A DNA stretch of 34,686 nt from Bacteroidaceae bacterium (lineage in GTDB: Bacteria; Bacteroidota; Bacteroidia; Bacteroidales; Bacteroidaceae): positions 1-34,686 of the forward strand of contig JAFQVS010000053.1 of NCBI GenBank assembly GCA_017407905.1. Direction: 5' to 3'. The stretch's first letter is position 1; the number at the start of each line of letters is the position of its first letter. This document shows positions 17,035 through 25,972 of this stretch, one piece after another. A model generated the notes under the pieces. That model was not told the origin of the DNA, did no database searches, and saw nothing but the letters and a program-made list of their open reading frames with translations. Made by a program: the position numbers and the translations under genes.

Positions 17035-17053
17035 ACATAGTGGCTCACTATGT
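17035..17053 (+). promoter_or_regulatory. Hairpin at the predicted 5' end of the FAS1/SusCD mRNA
   Basis: ACATAGTG (17035-17042) pairs perfectly with CACTATGT (17046-17053) around a GCT loop. It lies where transcription should start. Such 5'-terminal stems can protect long mRNAs from decay. The remainder of the leader is AT-rich and shows no clear Shine-Dalgarno sequence. Confidence 0.5.
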
Positions 17054-17110
17054 GATGTTGTTATGTGATTAGTTGTAAAAAAAATCTAATTAATTATAAA
17101 ATTTATATTT

Positions 17111-20100
17111 ATGTTAAAACACCGTTTAAGTAAATTTGGCCGCGTAGCGTTCGTATCGCTGTGTGCGCTTTTTGCCGGCGGCATTATGCAGTCTTGTACC
17201 GACGAGTTTGACGATTACAAGTATGATGACGAAGAGCCGTCGTGGTTGGGTGCCAGCATTTACGACTTTCTGAAAGGAGAGCAGGGTGCACGTACCTACA
17301 ACTACTACACAGCAATTATCGACAGCCTCGGTTACACCGACGTGCTTGCCAGCACAGGTAGTAAAACAGTATTTGTAGCCGATGATGCTGCATTTGAGAG
17401 ATTCTTCCAGAATAATCGCTGGGGAGTAAGCAGCTTCAGTGAGTTGTCTAAGGCTCAGATGAAGATTCTTCTTTACAGCTCGATGCTCGACAATGCCTAC
17501 CTGCTCGATATGATGTCGAGCCTGCCCGGCAATCCTCCCGTTGAGGGCTCTTGCTTGCGCCGTCTCACATCGTCGCAGGCAGTTGACTCAATCCCCTATT
17601 TTACCCCCGAGATGCTTCCCACAAACAACTCGCATTGGGATAATTATCGCGACAAGGGTCTTCTGCTCGCAACCGATGGTACCGACCCTATGATGGTACA
17701 CTTCCTGCGCGAGTATATGAAGTCGAAGAGCATCACATCACTCGACGTAAACGTATTCTTTAATGCCGACCGCTCTACACCCCGCTCGGGTGATGAGGCT
17801 TTCATCTATCAGAATCAGGTGCTTGCCAGCGGTATCGACTTTGGCGAATACTCGGACGATACACTTACAATCACTTGTAAGAACGGTTACATCTACCGTA
17901 TGGACGGTGTTCTTGTTCCTCCCTCGAATATGGCCGAGGAGCTTCGTCAGCACGACAGCACAAAGGTATTCAGCTATATGATTGACCGTTTCAGCGCTCC
18001 CATTTACAGTGCCGACCTCAGCCAGACATACAACTATGTAAACGACAATACCAACGACCCCGACAGTGTGTTTGTAATGCGTTACATAAATAAGTCCGAG
18101 GCACGTCCTTTATATAAGGTAGAGAATGGCGCTTCGGTTGCAGTTAGCGACGCCGAGAAAGCAAAGATTGCTGCTCTTGCATTCGACCCGGGATGGAATA
18201 CCTATCGTCAGGGTTCGTCGGCAGCCGAGGGTGATATGGCAGCGATGCTCGTCCCCAAAGATGTTCACATCTACAACTACTTCAAGAGCGGTGCAGGTAA
18301 ATTCCTCGTTGACCTTTACGCCCCCGAGGTTGTATTGAACGACAACGACTATACATCAATTATCCCCGCACTCGATAGCATCCCCAGCAACATCATCGCA
18401 TCGTTCATCAATAACTTGATGCTTCCCACATTCTCGACATCAGTGCCCAGCAAATTCGACCAAGTATATAACGACGGTACCGAGATTATGGGCGTTACTC
18501 CCGAGAATGTCGATGAGTGCGTTGTTGCAAATAACGGTGTTATTTACATTCTGAATCAGGTATTTGGTCCCGTTGACTACCGTGCAGTATCGGCACCTCC
18601 CCTCACAATGACCAATATGACAATTATGCGTGCAGCCATCCAGCAGCTTGGTTACAACTCGTACCTCAAGGCTATGGATGCCACATATAGCTTCATTGTA
18701 CCCGATGACGAGTATTTCGTATATTACGACCCCGTAACAATCGTCGAGGCTCAGCAGAATACCGATGGCTCGCCCGGTGTCGGAGGTATTGCTTATAAAT
18801 TCTTCTACGACAACAAGTATCGTGCAGGTACAAACGTTGCAGCCAAAATTTGGGCTAAGCGCTACTACTTCGGCGTTGGCAATGATGGCTCATACGTAGT
18901 TACCGATACAATTGCCAACTACGCAGTTGAGGGAACATCAGTAAATACTAAATTTGCCGGTGTCGACCGCGTATCGTTCAACTATGGTTGGGGTGCCCCC
19001 GGCGGTGCTGGTTCACCCGCAGGCTTCCTCTACAACCGTATGACCGACCTTCTCGAATACCTTATTATAGTAGGTGATGTCGAGGATGGTAACAGCTACT
19101 ACCTATCGAAGGGTTACGGTACAATCAAGTGCGACTTCGACCCCACACTTGTTGACGCCGACGGCAAGCCCGCACCCGAGAGTATGACATTCTACGGTGG
19201 TGAGCAGATTGAGAACGGAACATCAGTATCGGTGCTCACGCGCTACCCCGAGGACAACGGTGTTACATATTGTACATATAGCGAGGATATTAACCTTGCA
19301 GCGAATGGCGATACACTCGTTTCGGGTATTCCCACACCTCCCACACAGACAGTATATTTCAAACTGAACGAGTCGGCAACAGATTCGGCTAATGCCGTAA
19401 AACTCAATGCCAAGAAATTCTTCAACGTATGTAACGGCCCCGAGGATATGGACCTCATCTCGTTCTTCCGTCAGATTTATCCCGGAATAGACTCATCTAA
19501 ACTGCAACGCGATACACTGCCCCGTTACGCTGTATTCTACGGCAAGACAAACACCACAAACGGTTCGGGTATTCCTCGCGACTACACAGTGCCCTTCTTC
19601 AGCACATATCACTACACAGTATATGTTCCCACCGACGAGGCCGTTGAGGATGCTTACGCATTGGGTCTTCCCACTTGGGAGCAGTTGCAGGCCGAGCTTG
19701 CCGACACTGTAGGCGGTGTTGACAAGACAGGTAAGGTAGTTGCCAATATCCGACTAATCAATAAGTTTGCACGTTATCACTTCCAAGATAACTCAGTCTT
19801 TGTCGATAAGAAAGACTTCTCAGTAACATCGGCAGGCGAGACCTCAACATCTGCACGCTTCGAGACAGCAGCCATCGACGAGGAGACAGGCCGATTCTTC
19901 GAGACAATCGTTCAATCTACTAACTCGACAGTAGGCAATTCCAGAAGAACACTCAGCGTAACCGACGACCTCGGCAATACAGCCACTGTATTGAACCGTT
20001 CGGGCGAGGAGGGCGAGTCTTGGAACATTATGACACGCGACATTCTTATGTTCTGTAAGGGTGCAGCGGCTATCAACTCATCACGTTTCGGACACAGTAT

Positions 20101-20626
20101 CGAGACATCTTCATTCGCAGTGCTCCATCAGGTTGACAAAGCCCTTTTGAACGGCGGTCTTCTTGGTTATGACGGCAAATTCTGTCGTTACGCCAACGGT
20201 GGCCAGCTTGTTGACACAATGGCAGTTGCCGGCGGTAAAGGTTCACTCGAAATCGACGGTAAGAATGTTTACCTCGTAGGTCAGAGAGACAATATCGTCG
20301 TAACAGATGCCGAGGGCTACGAGACATACAAGCGCGTAGCTTACCTTATGAAGAAAAACGAGAACTCTACCAGCAATATGGATATGGAAGAGTATGTACT
20401 CGACGAGGGCGGCAACCCCATTCTTATTACAAGCGACGGTGCACGTGTAGCCGAGATTATAAAGAAGAATGCAAGCGGTAAAGTACTCTCGGTTGAGTAT
20501 AAGTTTGCCGACGCAAAGGGTAACTATAGCTACAAGACCACCGACGAAAATGGTAAAGAGGTAGAGAAAATGTACACCGAACCTCAAGTTTGGTACAACA
20601 ATGATGGTACAACATTTGTGAAATAA
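17111..20626 (+). CDS. Giant fasciclin-like (FAS1) repeat lipoprotein, cassette 1
   Basis: Surface lipoprotein of 1171 residues. The lipobox is IMQSC (Cys29). It is followed by the acidic TDEFDDYKYDDEE, which resembles the export signal of Bacteroidota surface lipoproteins. I see three or four FAS1-like modules. Module 1 is about 47-270 (TVFVADDAAFERF at 86-98). Module 2 is about 280-490, ending NNGVIYILNQVFGPVDY. Module 3 starts near 500 (YSFIVPDDEYFVY, 526-538). Module 4 is about 770-1012 (YTVYVPTDEAVEDAY, 835-849; NKFARYHFQDNSVF, 884-897). A C-terminal region of 160 residues is unlike FAS1 and is rich in charged residues. FAS1 domains elsewhere mediate adhesion. The gene stops 11 bases before SusC, so it is the lead gene of the operon; a role as surface capture protein is inference. 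Confidence 0.8.
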   Translation: MLKHRLSKFGRVAFVSLCALFAGGIMQSCTDEFDDYKYDDEEPSWLGASIYDFLKGEQGARTYNYYTAIIDSLGYTDVLASTGSKTVFVADDAAFERFFQNNRWGVSSFSELSKAQMKILLYSSMLDNAYLLDMMSSLPGNPPVEGSCLRRLTSSQAVDSIPYFTPEMLPTNNSHWDNYRDKGLLLATDGTDPMMVHFLREYMKSKSITSLDVNVFFNADRSTPRSGDEAFIYQNQVLASGIDFGEYSDDTLTITCKNGYIYRMDGVLVPPSNMAEELRQHDSTKVFSYMIDRFSAPIYSADLSQTYNYVNDNTNDPDSVFVMRYINKSEARPLYKVENGASVAVSDAEKAKIAALAFDPGWNTYRQGSSAAEGDMAAMLVPKDVHIYNYFKSGAGKFLVDLYAPEVVLNDNDYTSIIPALDSIPSNIIASFINNLMLPTFSTSVPSKFDQVYNDGTEIMGVTPENVDECVVANNGVIYILNQVFGPVDYRAVSAPPLTMTNMTIMRAAIQQLGYNSYLKAMDATYSFIVPDDEYFVYYDPVTIVEAQQNTDGSPGVGGIAYKFFYDNKYRAGTNVAAKIWAKRYYFGVGNDGSYVVTDTIANYAVEGTSVNTKFAGVDRVSFNYGWGAPGGAGSPAGFLYNRMTDLLEYLIIVGDVEDGNSYYLSKGYGTIKCDFDPTLVDADGKPAPESMTFYGGEQIENGTSVSVLTRYPEDNGVTYCTYSEDINLAANGDTLVSGIPTPPTQTVYFKLNESATDSANAVKLNAKKFFNVCNGPEDMDLISFFRQIYPGIDSSKLQRDTLPRYAVFYGKTNTTNGSGIPRDYTVPFFSTYHYTVYVPTDEAVEDAYALGLPTWEQLQAELADTVGGVDKTGKVVANIRLINKFARYHFQDNSVFVDKKDFSVTSAGETSTSARFETAAIDEETGRFFETIVQSTNSTVGNSRRTLSVTDDLGNTATVLNRSGEEGESWNIMTRDILMFCKGAAAINSSRFGHSIETSSFAVLHQVDKALLNGGLLGYDGKFCRYANGGQLVDTMAVAGGKGSLEIDGKNVYLVGQRDNIVVTDAEGYETYKRVAYLMKKNENSTSNMDMEEYVLDEGGNPILITSDGARVAEIIKKNASGKVLSVEYKFADAKGNYSYKTTDENGKEVEKMYTEPQVWYNNDGTTFVK

Positions 20627-20637
20627 AAATAAACGCC

Positions 20638-23600
20638 ATGATAAAGATAAAACATTTAATGTTGCTTACTCTATGCTGCTTGGTCGGTACATCGGCTTTT
20701 GCACAGAAGAGTGCACGTATTTCCGGAAAAGTATTCAGTGATTCCGAGGGTCCGCTTATGATGGTTAACGTAACCGAGCGCGACAATAGCGACCGTATTA
20801 TCGAGGCTACCATCACCGATATGGAGGGTAACTTCTCTATGGTTGTTAAGAACACAAGCAACCACCTCGAAGTTTCGTACATTGGTTACAAGACACAGAA
20901 ACTCGAGATTGGTTCGCGCACTGTATTTAATATCAAGATGATAGAGGATAACGTAATTGAAGAGGTAATCATCACGGCAAAGCCCCGTCGTCAGAGCGGT
21001 GCGCTCGATATTCTTGAGCGCGAGGTTTCGTCGGCTACTCAGAAATTTGATATGAGCGAGATGGACGGTCTTTCGTTTGCTTCGGTCGATGAGGCCCTTC
21101 AGGGACAGATTGCCGGTCTTGACGTCGTATTCAGCAGTGGAGACCTCGGTTCGGGTACACAGATGCGTCTGCGTGGTACATCGACCATTAACGGTAACGC
21201 CGAGCCTCTGATTGTCGTTAACGACAACATCTTCGAGATGCCCGCCGACCAAGGCGAGTCGTTCGACTACACTCGTTTGGACAACGACCAATTCAGTGAG
21301 CTTCTTTCGGTGAACCCCGATGACATTGAGTCAATCGAGGTACTTAAGGACGCCGCCTCTTGTGCCGTTTGGGGTTCACGCGGTGCCAATGGTGTTATCA
21401 AGATTAAGACAAAGCGCGGACACCGTGGTCCCACACGCGTTAACTTCTCTGTTAAATTCAAGGATAAATGGATTCCCAAAGGAATGAATCTTCTTAACGG
21501 AGACGAATATACAATGTTGCTCAAGGAGTCTCACTTCAATCCTCAGCAGAGTGCAGCTGCCTCGAATTTCCCCGAGCTCAGCTACGACCCCAACTTCGAC
21601 CAGTACGAGAATTACAACGAGAATACCGATTGGGTAGATCAAGTAACAAAGCACGGTTATCGTAACGAGTATAGCGTGAACCTCACCGGTGGTGGCGAGA
21701 AAGCCGTGTTCCGTATTTCGGGTTCATATACAAACGAGACAGGTACCATTATCAAGCAGTATCTCGAGACCTACTCATCGCGTTTGGCACTCGACTACTA
21801 CGTATCAGACCGTATCAAGGTTATGACCGAGTTCTCATTCTCATATACAAATAACCAAAAGAATTACAGCGACCTTCTTGCTATTGCGCAGAACAAGATG
21901 CCTAATATGAGTATATGGTATCAGGACCGTTACGGTAACAATACCGACGACTATTACAAGATGCTTCAGAGTGGTTCAAGTATATTTGACAAGGATGGTA
22001 ACACAGATGACCAGAAGAGTATGAAGAACCCCGTTGCCCTTGCTCACCTTGCCAAGAGCGACCAAGAGAGCTACAGTATAGCTCCTCAGATTACATTGGA
22101 GTACAACCTCCTCGGCCTTGAGGACGACGAGACACAGCTCAAGTATCGCGGTCTTGTTTATATGAACGCAGCTACACTGTCTAACTCATCTTATCTGCCC
22201 GCATCGCTTACAAACAGCAACTGGACAGGCGACGATGTAAACACAGCTTCGATGTACGATAGCAAGAGCTTGCAGTTCACAACACGTCATAACCTTATCT
22301 TTACCCCCTATCTTGGTAATGAGAATCACTACCTTACAATGTCGGGTCAATTCGAGATGAACACAAGTACAAGCACACAGCAGGAGCAGGCTACCTACGG
22401 TCTGCCCAACGGCTTGAACAGTACTACACTCGGCTCGTATCTCTCAAAGGCAAGCACCTATAAAGGACAGTCGCGTAGCCTTAACTTCACATATCAGGCT
22501 CACTACTCATACAAATCGAAGTATGTGCTCGGCTTTGCGGTACGTGGCGAGGGTCATACACAGTTTGGTGATGATAGAAAATGGACAGTGTTCCCCTCGG
22601 TATCGGGACGTTGGAACGTATCGGACGAGCCGTGGATGGAGTGGGCAAAGCCCGTCCTCTCGATGCTCTCTATCCGTCCCAGCTACGGATGGGCAGGTAA
22701 CACTCCCGGTCAGGAGTACCTTATGTACACAACTTATACTCCCAGCGGAAGCTACATCGACATTACAGGATTCCGTCCCGGCGGTATTCGTATGAGCGAC
22801 CTTCGTGCATCGGATAAGCGCGAGTTTAACATTGGTACCGACTTTGGTTTCTTTAACGACGTTATTACCGGTGCATTCAACTACTATTTGAGTACTACCT
22901 ACGACCAGCTGATGCAGAATTACAATATCCCCACATCTTCGGGTTACAACAGCCTTGCATACAAGAACACAGGTGCTGTCGAGAACTCGGGTTACGAGAT
23001 TAACCTTAACATCAACCGTCTGAAGGTATTCAAAGACTTTACTTTCAGTGCTTACTTCAACGTAGGTCAGAACTTCAACGAGGTTAAGGAGATGGAGGCA
23101 AGCGTGCTCAGCAACAACAACCCCGACTACGACTTTAAGAACTCTTCTTACCTCGGACGTATTCAGGTAGGTAACCCCTTGGCTTCAATCTACGGTTTCC
23201 GCTACAAGGGCGTTTATCGTTACAGCTACAAGAATTGGGAGAAGGCTATTGCCGAGGCCGAGGCCGGACGCAACGGAACCTGTCCTATTGTTTACGATGC
23301 CGACGGTAAGGTAGTATATAACGCCGATGGTACCCCCAAGCAGATGGTATTCAACTACGACACCGAGACAGGTACATCAACCTATAAATTCACCGGTGGT
23401 GATGCCATCTACGAGGATATTAACCACGACGGTAACATTAACGAGCTCGACCTTGTATATCTTGGTAACTCTAACCCCAAAGCACAGGGAGGTTTCGGAT
23501 TTACTTTCACATACAAGAAATTCTCGCTCAAGACCAACTTCTCTTATCGTTACGACGTTGACGTAATCAACTCGGCACGTATGGGTGTTGAGAATATGTA

Positions 23601-23967
23601 TGGCAACTTTAACCAGAGTAAGGCTGTTAACTGGCGTTGGCGTAAAGAGGGCGATATTACCGAGATTCCTCGTGCCCTTTACAACACAGGATACAACTAT
23701 CTTGGTAGCGACCGTTATGTAGAGGATGCCTCTTATCTGCGTCTCTCTTACGTACAGGCCTCTTACTCGTTCGACAAAAAATGGTTGAAAGAGCATCTTG
23801 GTCTCGAGAACCTGACAATCTATGCTTCGGCCGACAACCTCTGCTTCTGGAGCAGCTACACAGGTCTCGACCCCGAGGTATCGGCAGGTGCGTGGGGTCG
23901 TGCATACGACAACTCAAAGACACCGCGTTCGCGTTCGTACACACTTTCTCTCTCTGTAGGATTCTAA
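20638..23967 (+). CDS. SusC/RagA-type TonB-linked outer-membrane transporter, cassette 1
   Basis: TonB-dependent outer-membrane channel, 1109 residues. Signal peptide ends GTSAFA (about 22). A carboxypeptidase-regulatory-like beta-sandwich occupies about 27-102 (ARISGKVFSDSEG to YIGYKTQ). The TonB box IEEVIITAK is at 107-115. The plug domain runs to about 265 and contains the SusC hallmark VLKDAASCAVWGSRGANG (235-252). A 22-strand-type barrel ends SYTLSLSVGF with terminal Phe, as required for barrel assembly. It pairs with the SusD 19 bases downstream to form a lidded importer. The substrate is unknown: no degradative enzyme lies in the operon. Confidence 0.96.
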   Translation: MIKIKHLMLLTLCCLVGTSAFAQKSARISGKVFSDSEGPLMMVNVTERDNSDRIIEATITDMEGNFSMVVKNTSNHLEVSYIGYKTQKLEIGSRTVFNIKMIEDNVIEEVIITAKPRRQSGALDILEREVSSATQKFDMSEMDGLSFASVDEALQGQIAGLDVVFSSGDLGSGTQMRLRGTSTINGNAEPLIVVNDNIFEMPADQGESFDYTRLDNDQFSELLSVNPDDIESIEVLKDAASCAVWGSRGANGVIKIKTKRGHRGPTRVNFSVKFKDKWIPKGMNLLNGDEYTMLLKESHFNPQQSAAASNFPELSYDPNFDQYENYNENTDWVDQVTKHGYRNEYSVNLTGGGEKAVFRISGSYTNETGTIIKQYLETYSSRLALDYYVSDRIKVMTEFSFSYTNNQKNYSDLLAIAQNKMPNMSIWYQDRYGNNTDDYYKMLQSGSSIFDKDGNTDDQKSMKNPVALAHLAKSDQESYSIAPQITLEYNLLGLEDDETQLKYRGLVYMNAATLSNSSYLPASLTNSNWTGDDVNTASMYDSKSLQFTTRHNLIFTPYLGNENHYLTMSGQFEMNTSTSTQQEQATYGLPNGLNSTTLGSYLSKASTYKGQSRSLNFTYQAHYSYKSKYVLGFAVRGEGHTQFGDDRKWTVFPSVSGRWNVSDEPWMEWAKPVLSMLSIRPSYGWAGNTPGQEYLMYTTYTPSGSYIDITGFRPGGIRMSDLRASDKREFNIGTDFGFFNDVITGAFNYYLSTTYDQLMQNYNIPTSSGYNSLAYKNTGAVENSGYEINLNINRLKVFKDFTFSAYFNVGQNFNEVKEMEASVLSNNNPDYDFKNSSYLGRIQVGNPLASIYGFRYKGVYRYSYKNWEKAIAEAEAGRNGTCPIVYDADGKVVYNADGTPKQMVFNYDTETGTSTYKFTGGDAIYEDINHDGNINELDLVYLGNSNPKAQGGFGFTFTYKKFSLKTNFSYRYDVDVINSARMGVENMYGNFNQSKAVNWRWRKEGDITEIPRALYNTGYNYLGSDRYVEDASYLRLSYVQASYSFDKKWLKEHLGLENLTIYASADNLCFWSSYTGLDPEVSAGAWGRAYDNSKTPRSRSYTLSLSVGF

Positions 23968-23973
23968 TAGTAT

Positions 23974-23980
23974 AAGGAGG
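23974..23980 (+). promoter_or_regulatory. Consensus Shine-Dalgarno sequence before SusD (cassette 1)
   Basis: AAGGAGG lies six bases before the ATG at 23987. Bacteroidota genes usually lack a strong Shine-Dalgarno sequence, and most genes of this window have none, so a full consensus here may raise SusD translation above its neighbours. Confidence 0.6.
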
Positions 23981-23986
23981 ATAATT

Positions 23987-25903
23987 ATGAAAAAGATAAA
24001 TAAAATATTTAAGACTTCTCTTTTGACGGTTGCGCTCGGTTGCGGTGCTATGCTTACTTCTTGTACCGACTTCCTTACAATTTACCCGACCAACTCAGTC
24101 ATTCACGAGAATTATTGGCAAACAGCCGAGGATGTCAACGGTATGTTGGCAACCTGCTACCAGCGCTTGCAAAGCACCGGCGCAGTTGAGCGTATGATTA
24201 TTTGGGGCGACCTTCGCGGCGACCAAATGTCGGTACGTAACAGCTCGAATAACAAATATAAATATATCGTAGAGGCTAACCTTCAGGACAATAACGACTA
24301 TTGTACTTGGGCGCCTTTCTACGAGGCAATCAACGATGCCAATATGGTGCTTGAGTTTGCCCCCGAGGTAGTTGAGCGCGACCCCGACTTTACACAGGGC
24401 GACCTTGACATTGTGCTTGGCGAGATGTATGCAATTCGTGCCCTTTCGCACTTCTATCTGTTGCGTACATTCCGTTGCATCCCTCTTGCCTATAAGGCAT
24501 CGGTAAATGATGGCGAGCTCATCGACTATCCTCAGGTTCACCCTATGGTGGCGCTCGACAGCATTATGAAAGACCTTGAGCGTGCCGAGACACGCGTTAT
24601 GCGCTCGGGAGGCTTCCCCAAGATTACTGCCGATTATAACTTTGGTCGCGTAACACGTAACGCCGTTCACGCAATAAAGGCCGATGTTTATTTGTGGCAG
24701 GCTGCCTTTGCTGCATACTACCAGCAGAACGAGCTTGCCGAGGTGGTTACAAGAGAGGGCTTGGCAGTAGGCGACACCGTAAGTATGAGCATCGAGTGCA
24801 CAGTGCCCATTAACACTCCCGACTACTACTATCGTCAGGCTATTGCCGAGTGTGATATTGTAATTAACGATATGAACGCCCGTATGGCCGAGTATTTCGA
24901 GAATAACCCCGGTCTTGGAAAGATTGACCTTGAAGAGAATCCCTACTATCTCATTGAGAATGATATGTCGGGTATAACATCAAAGAACTCCGATGCTTAT
25001 GATAACATTTTCGGTATTTATAAAGATAACTCGATAATTGTAGGCGGTGGTGCTATCGGCCGCTCAAGTGAGGTTATCTTTGAGCTGATATTCGAGGGCG
25101 AAGAGAATGTTCACGATGGTTCGGCACACGGTAACGAAGGTGTTTCAAACCTCTATGGTATTCACAGACAAGAAGGTCAGGGTGTTCTTTGCGTAGCCAA
25201 GCCGTGGGTGGCAGGTGCCAAAGATAATACCGAGATGATTTACCACGAGAATGACTTCCGCGTATATTCAAATACCGCGATTGAGGCTTTGGGCGACCAG
25301 ACAGGTAATACAAGCTCGCCTGCATCGAGCGAGACGGGTATTGCAAAATATACCTCAGAAGTTTCGCCCGGTAGCTCAAAATTGGGTTATCGTGAGGCCG
25401 GCTCTACATTTGATGCCAACTGGGTTTTCTATCGCAAGACAGATATTATGCTTATGAAGGCCGAGGCTCTTGCTCAGCTAATCTCGACCGAGACACCTGC
25501 TCCCGAGAGCGATGATATGACCAACCTTGCCGAGGCATTTGCTCTTGTAAAGGCTGTTAACGACCGCTCATTGATGAGCGAGAATGACGAGCTCGACGCA
25601 AGCTCATTCTCGACAAAGTCGGCAATAAGCGAGTTGGTACTTAATGAGCGTGCACGTGAGTTGGCATTCGAGGGCAAGCGTTGGTTCGACCTTGTTCGCC
25701 TTGCACTGCGCACAAACACCACCAACGAGGTATCGACACTCGTATCGGCTAAGATTGAGGGTGGTGGCGCAAGCGCCGTGAAGAAGAAAATGAGCACAAT
25801 CAACACTCTCTTCTTCCCCATCGCCAAGAGCGAGCTCAATGTTAACCCGCTTCTGGGACAGAACCCTGCTTACAAGCAATCTTCATCAGTATCAAAGCAC
25901 TAA
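23987..25903 (+). CDS. SusD/RagB-type substrate-binding lipoprotein, cassette 1
   Basis: Outer-surface lid and binding protein of the SusCD importer, 638 residues. The lipobox is MLTSC (Cys26), followed by TDFLTIYPTNSV, a typical SusD start. TPR-like helices include EMYAIRALSHFYLLRTF. The C-terminal family signature is ELVLNERARELAFEGKRWFD (about 550-569), then VRLALR. It lies 19 bases behind its SusC and is preceded by a consensus Shine-Dalgarno sequence. A GC-rich hairpin separates it from the second cassette. Ligand unknown. Confidence 0.96.
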   Translation: MKKINKIFKTSLLTVALGCGAMLTSCTDFLTIYPTNSVIHENYWQTAEDVNGMLATCYQRLQSTGAVERMIIWGDLRGDQMSVRNSSNNKYKYIVEANLQDNNDYCTWAPFYEAINDANMVLEFAPEVVERDPDFTQGDLDIVLGEMYAIRALSHFYLLRTFRCIPLAYKASVNDGELIDYPQVHPMVALDSIMKDLERAETRVMRSGGFPKITADYNFGRVTRNAVHAIKADVYLWQAAFAAYYQQNELAEVVTREGLAVGDTVSMSIECTVPINTPDYYYRQAIAECDIVINDMNARMAEYFENNPGLGKIDLEENPYYLIENDMSGITSKNSDAYDNIFGIYKDNSIIVGGGAIGRSSEVIFELIFEGEENVHDGSAHGNEGVSNLYGIHRQEGQGVLCVAKPWVAGAKDNTEMIYHENDFRVYSNTAIEALGDQTGNTSSPASSETGIAKYTSEVSPGSSKLGYREAGSTFDANWVFYRKTDIMLMKAEALAQLISTETPAPESDDMTNLAEAFALVKAVNDRSLMSENDELDASSFSTKSAISELVLNERARELAFEGKRWFDLVRLALRTNTTNEVSTLVSAKIEGGGASAVKKKMSTINTLFFPIAKSELNVNPLLGQNPAYKQSSSVSKH

Positions 25904-25913
25904 TGACAGAATC

Positions 25914-25935
25914 CCTTCCGCCTTCGGGCGGAGGG
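25914..25935 (+). other. Intra-operon hairpin with TTCG loop after SusD1
   Basis: TCCGCC and GGCGGA close a TTCG tetraloop (25917-25932), extended to nine pairs including one G-T. There is no T run after it, so it is more likely an mRNA stability or partial-termination element at the border between the two cassettes than a full terminator. Confidence 0.55.
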
Positions 25936-25972
25936 CTTCAGCAAAGTTAAAAACGACTATAAAAATAAGATT

